Shown here piece after piece: positions 44,916 through 54,200 of a DNA stretch of 64,000 nt. The stretch comes from Chroococcidiopsis sp. CCMEE 29 (GTDB taxonomy: Bacteria; Cyanobacteriota; Cyanobacteriia; Cyanobacteriales; Chroococcidiopsidaceae): the NCBI RefSeq assembly GCF_023558375.1, contig NZ_CP083761.1:3336501-3400500 (forward strand). The letters are read 5' to 3'. The first letter of the stretch is position 1; each line of letters starts with the position of its first letter. Under the pieces are notes generated by a model. The model did not search any database, was not told the origin of the DNA, and saw nothing but the letters and a program-made list of their open reading frames with translations. The position numbers and the translations under genes were made by a program.

Positions 44916-45788
44916 AATAATTTTTTCCAAGTTGCGATAGTTCAGGGAATAAAGCAGATATCACCAGAAGTACAGCAGAAGATTTTTTGTAAGAGCACCC
45001 TATTGAACGAACCTTGCATCTGGCAACTGCAAATAAAATCTCGTTGCCACCTGGGAGCAGCCTATAACGCAACGAACCTGCTATTTGAAAATGGTGACTA
45101 TCCTCATACTAGGATCAAAACCCATGCCAGGGTCATGACTACAGAAAGCTTTTTGAGTTGAAATTTCAGGTGATACGACGCTTTGTACTCAATGCAGTAA
45201 AGGTATTACCAGTCAAGCAGCTAGCTGGTTTAGCATCAGCCAGACTAGGATAAGTCACCCACTGCTGTTTCTCCGAATGCGCTTTTACCCCTTGCGGCAT
45301 TATAACCAATTTTTTGACTCTGTAAATCTTTTCTAGAAACAAAACTGTAAATTACCGATACAGCGCAGCTCAAGAGTATTCTGCTTAGGGAACCACTGCA
45401 TTGTAAGGATAAGGTGAGTGTTGCCTGCTCACACTAAATTCAGTTCAATGTTGATCTATAAAACAGACACAACATATACAGAACAGACATAAAATATACA
45501 ATTTCACTAACTAACTTATACCTGATTGAAATGTTCTGTATGGCAAACTATAGCTTAAAGATAAGTTATGGGCTGCCGCTAGCCTTAATTTAATTCCAGT
45601 ATCTGCCACAGTTGATCGGCCAGTAAGGCTACATTGAACAAAGCTGGTTTTCAAGCCAAACGTCAGTTGTAGTCTGCCAGCGGCTGTATCTAAATCTACA
45701 AAGCTGAAGCCATTTCCCTCAAGTATTAATAGCTGCGGGGTTTTTGCTGATGTAATGCCCAGTTTGACTTAGCTTAAGCTGATTTGTT
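44916..45788. other. Divergent region between devB and the ParB-like gene
   Basis: No gene is supported; short frames here lack family features. It must contain the devBCA promoter. I looked for an NtcA palindrome (GTA-N8-TAC), as in the Anabaena devBCA promoter, and did not find a clean one. Two near-identical 19-bp direct repeats lie at 45462-45500. Confidence 0.5.
45462..45500. repeat. Pair of 19-bp direct repeats, 20-bp period
   Basis: AACAGACACAACATATACA and AACAGACATAAAATATACA differ at two positions and start 20 bases apart, close to two DNA turns. They lie about 290 bases upstream of a gene with a ParB-like N-terminal domain. A protein-binding (iteron-like) role is possible. Confidence 0.45.
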
Positions 45789-47114
45789 ATGTATATCACT
45801 TCACTTGTAGACATCGATCAGATCAAAGTTGGTCCTCATAGACGTCCTGTTAAGGATGAAAAAGTTGTTGAGTTGATGGAATCTATCAAGGCGAATGGGC
45901 TGTTGAATCCGATCACTCTGGATCAACAGCTCAACTTAATTGCAGGACTTCACCGGCTTACAGCATGCCAACTGCTAAGGTTGGAAGAAATTGAGTGCAA
46001 AATCATTCAGTGTGAAGATGCTCAACAGGCTCGCCTAGCAGAGATTGACGAAAATTTGATTCGTAGTGAGCTAGATGCGCTAGAACGCGCAGAGCTGTGG
46101 GCAGAGCGCGAGCAGATTCTGGAACAGATGGGACTAAGGGCGCGAGCAGGGGACAATCAATATAGCTACAAAGGTAGTGAATTGATTTCACCACCTCCAA
46201 AGACGACTTTGGAGTTAGCAAAAGAAGCCGGATACACTAAGCGCACCTTTCAGCAGGGCAAGCAGATTGCTAAAAGCATCGCTCCAGAAGTGAAAAAGGT
46301 AATTGAGGGCACTGCGATCGCCAAAAGTCCTACAGCATTGCTGAAGGTAGCCAGAACTGCCAGGAAAGAACGCGAGAGGGCGGAAAAGGCAGAAAAGGCT
46401 GCCCTTGAAGCCAAGGCTAGACAACAGCAAGAGGAAGCTGAACGACAAGCTAAGCTAGCAGCCCAGGAAAGGGCTAAGCAAAGGGAGCTACAGTTGTTAG
46501 CTCTGCGGAGTGTAGCAGCCGAGCGAGCAGCTAAGCTAGCCGCTCGGGAAAACCAACTTGAGGTTAAACAGCAAGAAGACGTGTTTAGCAGCCAACCTGG
46601 CGATCAATGGCTGCTGGATCGGCACCTAGTTTATTGTGGTAATACCTCTAGCGATGCATTTGTCAACTGTATTCGGTCTAATGCAGCGCTAGCGATCGCT
46701 ACCTCTTCAGCTGCTTGGGAGCATGACTACTTGATAGATGAGGCTCACGTTGTTGCTGTGCTGTGTTCAGAGGGTTTCATTCATCAATTCTGTAACCGTC
46801 ACCGGATGCCCTTTAAATTTGAGTTACTAATTAACGGACTGTACGTTGCTATTTTCTCTCATCAATCAATACCAGAACCTCAAAAACCCATCAATATTGA
46901 GGGCGTAGAGGGCATAGTTGCGTACTTGGTAAGCTTGTATACGAATCCGGGTAATTTTGTGATTGCGCCCTTTGTGGGACACGGTGAAGTACTGATAACT
47001 TGTGAAAGAACGGGGCGGATTTGCTTTAGTGGCGATGAGAATCCTGAGTTGATCCGTCGGGCGATCAGGCGGTGGCAAAAATTGACTGGAAAACAAGCAG
47101 AAAAAATTGTCTAA
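45789..47114 (+). CDS. ParB-like nuclease domain fused to a degenerate DNA methyltransferase-like domain
   Basis: This is a 441-residue protein. The N-terminal ~100 residues are a ParB/Srx-type domain (VGPHRRPVKDEKVVELMESI, LIAGLHRLTACQLL). A helical, Lys/Glu/Ala-rich linker follows (about 170-260). The C-terminal part is laid out like the N4/N6 DNA methylases that follow ParB domains in phage proteins. GDQWLLDRHLVYCGN matches the GDxWxLGxHRLLCGD lead, and FVIAPFVGHGEVLITCERTGR matches the DPFxGSGTTLIACExTGR SAM motif. The catalytic DPPY is absent (ALAIATSSAAW stands there) and the SAM motif is altered. The enzyme is therefore probably inactive and may be a DNA-binding regulator. Confidence 0.75.
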   Translation: MYITSLVDIDQIKVGPHRRPVKDEKVVELMESIKANGLLNPITLDQQLNLIAGLHRLTACQLLRLEEIECKIIQCEDAQQARLAEIDENLIRSELDALERAELWAEREQILEQMGLRARAGDNQYSYKGSELISPPPKTTLELAKEAGYTKRTFQQGKQIAKSIAPEVKKVIEGTAIAKSPTALLKVARTARKERERAEKAEKAALEAKARQQQEEAERQAKLAAQERAKQRELQLLALRSVAAERAAKLAARENQLEVKQQEDVFSSQPGDQWLLDRHLVYCGNTSSDAFVNCIRSNAALAIATSSAAWEHDYLIDEAHVVAVLCSEGFIHQFCNRHRMPFKFELLINGLYVAIFSHQSIPEPQKPINIEGVEGIVAYLVSLYTNPGNFVIAPFVGHGEVLITCERTGRICFSGDENPELIRRAIRRWQKLTGKQAEKIV

Positions 47115-47600
47115 CTACCGTAAGTGTTTCTCTGGGCTCAGTAAAACATCTGAACTTTCTTGAAAATACCTGAACTTTTCTGTATCGACAAGTTTTAGTA
47201 TTTACGGTCACAATGCCAGCATGATACCGCCTAAAGTAATACTTCATTTCTAATGAAGTTCTAATATTTAAATAGAAATGTTATAGAAACTACAATTTTT
47301 TCTATAACAGCTTCATAAAATTCTCATACAAGCCTATTACCATTTCCTAATTTTTTATGAGGTAAATAAGCTTTAAATCCAACAAGTAAACGAGAGCTGA
47401 GCTGAGTTGATTTTTTGGATAGATGTTTGTAAAGATCGTGTAAAGCTCTTTTAAAGCCCGATAAGTGTGTGTTATCTTCTTTGCTCAATGGGATTAAAAA
47501 TTTCCTCAATCGCTGAATTATTTGGAAGTCATCTACTTGAGGAAAGTTTGAATCGACTGTAGCCTTGCGACAAATCAAATAAATTGGGTTTAGTAACTAA
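47115..47600. other. A+T-rich spacer with one doubtful minus-strand frame
   Basis: The only frame of note is 84 codons on the minus strand (47324-47578), starting MICRKATVDSNF and containing FKRALHDLYKHLSKK. It is basic and helix-like but has no recognisable family or convincing ribosome binding site. Near 47255-47320 there are repeated TATAGAAA/TTCTATAA stretches. Confidence 0.3.
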
Positions 47601-47831
47601 ATGAAAGCTATTGTCGCCTGCGATACAAACCAAACTAAAACAGCAAAATTACTGGCAAATCTGCCAGGAACGCCGCTCAGAATGAAAGCTTTCAAGTCCA
47701 GCCATTTTAATCATAAGCAGGAGATTTGGTCGCAAGTTTATAGAGCTTTAACTGCTATCTACCAACCTCTAGGTTGCTTTCCAGTATCCGACTCTGAAAT
47801 GACGAAATTCCAAACTTTAGCCAGAGGTTAA
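47601..47831 (+). CDS. Small hypothetical protein
   Basis: This is a 76-residue basic protein beginning MKAIVACDTNQTKTAK. No family is recognised and no membrane segment is seen. It lies 8 bases upstream of the next small gene on the same strand, which suggests a pair. Confidence 0.4.
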   Translation: MKAIVACDTNQTKTAKLLANLPGTPLRMKAFKSSHFNHKQEIWSQVYRALTAIYQPLGCFPVSDSEMTKFQTLARG

Positions 47832-47839
47832 GACTTGCT

Positions 47840-48103
47840 ATGGCGTTCATCAAAGTTGAGAATATTGTCATCAATACCAGTTACATTGCTGCTGTTAAGC
47901 TGGAAAGCCAAACTTGCTCTGGAGAGAGTAGTGTTTCTATCCTGATGGCTACTCCAAAGTTTCCTCTCTTACAAGTAGAAGCAACTTTCCCAAATCCCTA
48001 TCACTATGAATGGCTTGATTTTACTGGTAGGGAAGCCAGAGTACTACGAGACTATTTCAGTAGTTTTAATAACGTGACTGATCTGTTGCCACATCTGAAC
48101 TAA
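47840..48103 (+). CDS. Small hypothetical beta-rich protein
   Basis: This is an 87-residue protein. The start MAFIKVENIVINTSYIAAVKLE resembles short cyanobacterial proteins with a PH-like or Sm-like beta sheet that open 'I.ve..iN...I..v'. The C-terminal helix is EARVLRDYFSSF. Function is unknown. It is the last gene before the biosynthetic cluster, 102 bases upstream of the PKS start. Confidence 0.5.
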   Translation: MAFIKVENIVINTSYIAAVKLESQTCSGESSVSILMATPKFPLLQVEATFPNPYHYEWLDFTGREARVLRDYFSSFNNVTDLLPHLN

Positions 48104-48205
48104 CAAGCAAGCTACCTTGTAGGCATTTTTCTATAACGAGTTCAGCATCGTTTTGCTACCGGAACTGCCTTAAGCTCATGATTTCACAATATTGAAGATT
48201 AGCAT

Positions 48206-51200
48206 ATGTTTGCTTCTCGAATTGATTCTGCTTTGGCACAGTTGCAAGACGAGGTGAGCAATTGTGAAAAGGTTCTGATAAAGCTTATACACGGGAAAAA
48301 AATGATGTCTGAAAAATCGACAGCAACCAGCAAGCTCAATGCTCAGCTACAAAACACTCCTGTTGCAATTATTGGGATGGCTTCTATCTTCCCACAAGCC
48401 AGAAACTTACAGGAATACTGGGAAAAAATTATTCGTAAAGCTGATTGTATTACCGATGTACCTCCTTCGCGCTGGGATGTCGATGCTTACTACGATCCAG
48501 ACCCCAGAACACCAGACAAGACCTATTGCAAGCGAGGCGGATTCATCCCGGATATCGATTTTAACCCAATGGAATTTGGGCTTCCTCCCAACGTGCTTGA
48601 AGCAACAGATGTTTCGCAGTTGTTGAGTCTGGTTGTTGCCAAGGAGGCAATGGAAGATGCTGGCTATGGTGAATCTCGAAAGTTTAATCGAGAGCGTACT
48701 GGTGTCATTTTAGGTGTTGCCCTAGCGAGGCAGTTAGCGATGCCTTTGGGTGCGAGATTACAATATCCCATTTGGGAAAAGGTACTGAAAAGCAGCGGGT
48801 TATCGGATGAGGATACTGAAAAAATCGTCGAGAAAATCAAAAGCGCCTATCTGAAATGGGAAGAGAACGCTTTCCCTGGCATGCTAGCCAACGTAGTTGC
48901 TGGACGAATTGCCAATCGCCTCGATCTAGGCGGGATGAACTGTGTAGTGGATGCAGCCTGTGCCAGTTCATTGGGCGCTCTAGCAATGGCAATCAGCGAA
49001 CTAATAGAACATCGATGCGACATGGTGCTAACTGGAGGAGTTGACACTGACAATTCTGTCGTTGCCTATATGTGTTTCAGCAAAACACCTGCTCTCTCTA
49101 GAAGCCAAAATGTCAGACCTTTTGATGTCGATTCGGATGGGATGATGCTGGGTGAAGGCATTGGCATGGTGTTGCTGAAGCGCCTTGAAGATGCCCAACG
49201 AGATAATGACAGAATTTATGCAGTCATTAAAGGAATTGGCACATCCAGCGATGGTCGGTATAAAAGCATCTATGCTCCTCGTCCCGAAGGACAGGTTAGA
49301 GCCTTGCGTCGGGCTTATGAGGAAGCAGGCTTTTCTCCCTCGACTGTCAGTCTGATTGAAGCGCACGGAACAGGCACTATGGCTGGAGATCCAGCCGAAT
49401 TTACGGCGATAAACCAAGTTTTTAGCGAAAACAATCCCAAAACGCAGCACATTGCCCTCGGTAGCGTCAAATCGCAGATCGGACACACCAAAGCTGCTGC
49501 GGGTGCAGCAAGCCTGATTAAAACTGCTCTAGCTCTGCACCACAAGATATTACCGCCTACTATTAACATTACTAAGCCAAACCCAAAACTTAATATTGAA
49601 ACTTCACCGTTTTATTTGAATACAGAAACTAGACCTTGGCTCCGTCCAGCAGGGGAAACGCCAAGACGCGCGGGAGTAAGTTCTTTTGGCTTTGGTGGCA
49701 CAAATTATCACGTTGTCCTAGAAGAATATCAAAGCGAACACGATCGCTCTTATCGTTTACACAAAACTGCTCAGTCAGTACTACTGTTTGCACCAACCCC
49801 AGAGCAGTTGTTAGCCCGGTGCGAAGCAGTTCTGGGCAAGCTGCAATCCGCAGCCGGAGAGCAGCACTATACCGAACTAGTTGATGCCTGTAAATCTTTA
49901 GAAATTCCTGTCACATATGCTCGGATTGGCTTTGTTGCCGATTCTTCGACAGAAGCATGCAACTTATTGCAAAGCAGTATTGACTGGTTAAAAAATAAGC
50001 TGCAGGCGGAATCGTGGCAACATCCCCAAGGAATTTATTACCGCAAAACTGGCATTGAGGGCAAGGTGGTAGCTCTATTTTCCGGGCAAGGCTCCCAATA
50101 CCCAGAGATGGGCAGAGAATTGGTGAATAACTTCCCTTGCTTGCGGCAGGCATACGGTTACATGGACAGCCTTTTGAGTAAAGACGGTTTGCAGCCGATC
50201 TCGGAGACAGTTTTCCCTGCTCCTGTGTTTGATCCAGCTCATAGGAATGCCCAAGCTGAAACCTTGCAGCGGACAGAATATGCTCAACCAGCAATTGGAG
50301 TGTTTAGCGTCGGTCTATACAAAATACTGCAACAGGCAGGTTTTAGACCTGATTTTGTTGCAGGACATAGCTTCGGAGAACTAACAGCGCTTTGGGCGGC
50401 TGAAGTTTTGAGTGACGAGGATTACTTTTTCTTAGTCAAAGCTAGGGGTCAAGCTATGGCTAAGCCAGACGCTGCCAATTTTGACGCAGGCGCGATGCTG
50501 GCTATCAAAGGGGATGTCAATCAGGTTGAAGCAGTTGTAAAGAATTTCCCCAATGTCGCGATCGCTAACTTCAATTCCAGTAAGCAAATGGTATTGGCGG
50601 GGGCTAAGCCGGAAATAGCCAAAGTTCAACAGACTTTGAATGAACAAGGATATTCTGCTGTCCTGCTACCTGTTTCCGCAGCGTTTCATACACCGCTAGT
50701 GGCTCATGCCCAAAAACCCTTTGCCCAGGCAATTGAAGCAGTAACTTGCAAAACTGCTAAGATTCCGGTTTACACCAATGTCACTGGAAAACGTTATCCC
50801 ACTGAACCCCAAGCGATTCAAAAAATCCTGAAAGAACATCTGATCAATTTGGTGCTGTTTAAGGATGAGATTGAAAATATCTACGCTGACGGTGGTTGTA
50901 TCTTTATCGAATTCGGACCCAGGAATATTCTCACCAACCTGGTGAAAGAAACCTTAGGCGATAAACCTCATCTAGCTTTGGCTTTGAATCCTACTCGTCA
51001 AAAGGACAGCGATCGTCAGTTACGGGAAGCTGTGGTACAGTTGCGTGTCGCTGGGTTGCCTTTGAAAAACCTAGACCCCTACCAAGTTGAGCCTAAAACA
51101 ACCGCAGCTCAGACAAAAAATGTGTTGAACGTACGTTTAAACAGTGCCAACTTTGTGTCGGAAAAAACCAGAACGGCATTTGAAAAAGCTTTGCAGAATG

Positions 51201-54200
51201 GCCATCAAGTAACAGCGCCAGCGTTAGGGGGAGCAGGGGAGGCAGGGGAAGAAAAACCCCTCGCCCCTCGCCCCTCGCCCCTCGCCTCTCCTAAACCCCA
51301 AATACAAGCAAAGCTAGAACTTCCTGTCAATCACCAACGGATTTTAGACAGCTTAGAGAATACCCTGGCACAGTTCAATCACCATCAAGGCGACATCTTG
51401 CATGTCCACGAACAATCTCTGAACCATCAGATGGAATATGCCAAAACCTTCTTCCAACTGACGCAGCAGCAGAACCTATTGTTTAGCAACCAGAAAGCGG
51501 CTCATCAACAGGAAGAAACCAAGCCAGTTGTAGTGGAAAGCTTAGAGCGCAGCATGATGCGGTTTCACGATCATCAAGGTGAAACTCTGCGTATCCATGA
51601 GGAGTATCTGAATCATCAGATGGAATATGCCAAAAACTTTTTCCAGTTGATTCAGCAACAGTATGACTTGGTAATAACTGGCGACTCTCCAGAGCATCAT
51701 GCAGGATCAACTGAAGTTGCAGCACCCATTGCCAGCTATCAAGAGAGTCCTACTGCTAAAGTTGCTGCCAAACAGGATAGTGTTGTCTTGGCAACAGCAT
51801 CAGCTGCTGTATCTAGCAAAGAGCTTGTAACGAGTCCCTATTCCATTTCCAGCAATGGTTCAAAAAATGGCTCAAGCAATGGCAATGGCAATGGCAATGG
51901 CTCGAAACCAGCTCAGAAAATGGCGGGTTTGGTGATGCCCGCTGCCGATCTACCTGTTAGTGTACCTACCTCTCTCCCCATCGCCCCACCACCCCATCAC
52001 CCCATCCCCGATTTCACTGTCCTGAGCCAAACTCTGCTAACCGTCGTCAGTGAGAAGACAGGCTATCCAGTTGAAATGCTGGAGCTGGAGATGGATATGG
52101 AAGCAGATTTAGGGATTGACTCGATCAAACGGGTAGAAATCCTGGGAGCATTGCAAGAGCTATCCCCCGATTTGCCCAAGCCGAATCTTGAAGAGTTGGC
52201 AGAACGGCTTACCCTTGGTCAGATCGTTGAGTATATGCGATCGCTTGCAGAAGAGGACACGGGGACGCGGGGACACGGAGACGCGGGGAATTCTGAAAGC
52301 CAACTCTTTGCGTCATTGCCAGAAGCACCTCCAGTCCCAGTAACCGTTGATTTGGCTGAGTTGAGTCAAACTCTGTTGACTGTTGTTAGTGATAAGACAG
52401 GCTACCCAGCGGAAATGTTAGAGCTGGAGATGGATATGGAAGCAGATTTAGGGATTGACTCGATCAAACGGGTAGAAATCCTGGGAGCTTTGCTAGAGCT
52501 ATTCCCTGATTTGCCTAAGCCAAATCCTGAAGATCTGGCAGAACTGCGTACCCTTGGTCAAATTATTGACTATATGAAAGGGCAGGCTCCAGAGGCTGAA
52601 AAAAAAATGCCTTCTGAGGTAGGGACGGGTGAGATAGGGGCGGGTTTAGTAGAGCTGCCAATGGTTGAACAGATAACTGAACCTAACCCGCCCTTACTAA
52701 ACCACAATATTCGCCCTGAGGTTGAGGCAGGTTTAGTAGAGCTGCCAGTGGTTGAACAGATAATCGAACCTAACCCGCCCCTACTAGACCACAATATTCA
52801 ACGCAGTCTGGTCAGACTCAAAGTCCTACAGTTACCTGATAGTTTAGAGTTTACCTTACCTAAAAACCACATTGGCTTGCTTACCGATGATGGCTCCCTC
52901 ACCACTTTTAAACTGGCTCAAGCTCTGACCGAGCGTGGTTGGAAAGTTGTAGTCTTAAGTTTTCCTCCTTCCCTGATTGCAAAACAGCCACTGCCTGAAG
53001 GTATCAGCCGCGTTGTGCTGGAAGACTTGAGTGAAGAGCATTTGCAACAACAGTTAGCAGCGATCGCCACTAACTACGGACCGATTGCCGCTTTCATCCA
53101 TCTCAATCCTGCCAGTCAGGATAATCAAAGCCAGGATATCCGCTACCTGGAAGTGGAAAAAGCTCTCCTGAAGCAAGTCTTTCTGATCGCCAAACATCTT
53201 AAAAACCCGCTGAATCAAGCAGCGCAGCAAGGACGCAGTTGTTTCCTCACAGTGGCTCGTCTGGATGGAAAATTCGGTCTAGGACAGGAAACTAACTTTG
53301 GTGCGATCGCTGCGGGTCTATTCGGGCTCACCAAAACATTGAACCAGGAATGGGAACCCGTGTTTTGTCGGGCAGTCGATCTTAGTCCTGAATTAGATGC
53401 AGAGCGCTCAGTACAAAATATCCTTGCTGAACTGCACGACCCTAATCGCTTAATCGCTGAAGTTGGTTATGCACAGGGACGAGCAACGCTGGTGTGCGAA
53501 CAACCTGGGAGATCCCCTGCTCCCCTTAATAAGGGGGGTTGGGGGGATCGCACCAGCAGCCAAATTGATCGAAATTCTGTATTTCTCGTCAGCGGCGGTG
53601 CCAAAGGAATAACTGCTCAGTCTGCAATTAAGCTAGCGCAGAACTACCAGTGCAAATTTATCTTACTGGGTCGTTCCTCTATCGCACAACCCGAACCCGC
53701 CTGGGCTATTGGTTGCTCTAGCGAAGCGGAATTGAAAAAACGGATCTTGGAAGAACTGCTGACCAAAGGGGAAAAGCCGACACCTGTAATGGTGCAGAGA
53801 GAGTTTAATGTCATTGCATCCAAGCGAGAAATTGCCGCCACATTACGAGCAATTGAACAAGCGGGTGGACAAGCAGAATATCTCAGCGTGGATGTAACCG
53901 ATGCGATCGCCTTACAAGAGCAACTCACCGCTGCGGTGCAGCGCATTGGACCCGTAACCGGAATCATTCATGGAGCTGGTAATCTAGCTGATAAGCGAAT
54001 TGAGAAAAAAACAGCACAGAATTTTGAAACAGTTTACGCTGCCAAGGTGCAAGGTCTAGCAAACCTGCTGCGCTGTATACCAGCTAGCCAACTTAATCAG
54101 TTAGTCCTGTTTTCCTCAGTGGCTGGGTTTTATGGAAATGTTGGGCAAGCAGATTATGCGATCGCTAATGAAATCCTCAACAAATCAGCTCATCTGATCA

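Noticed and set aside
44892-45161. 89-codon plus-strand frame overlapping the devB start
   Set aside because: It overlaps a well-supported gene start and has no family features.
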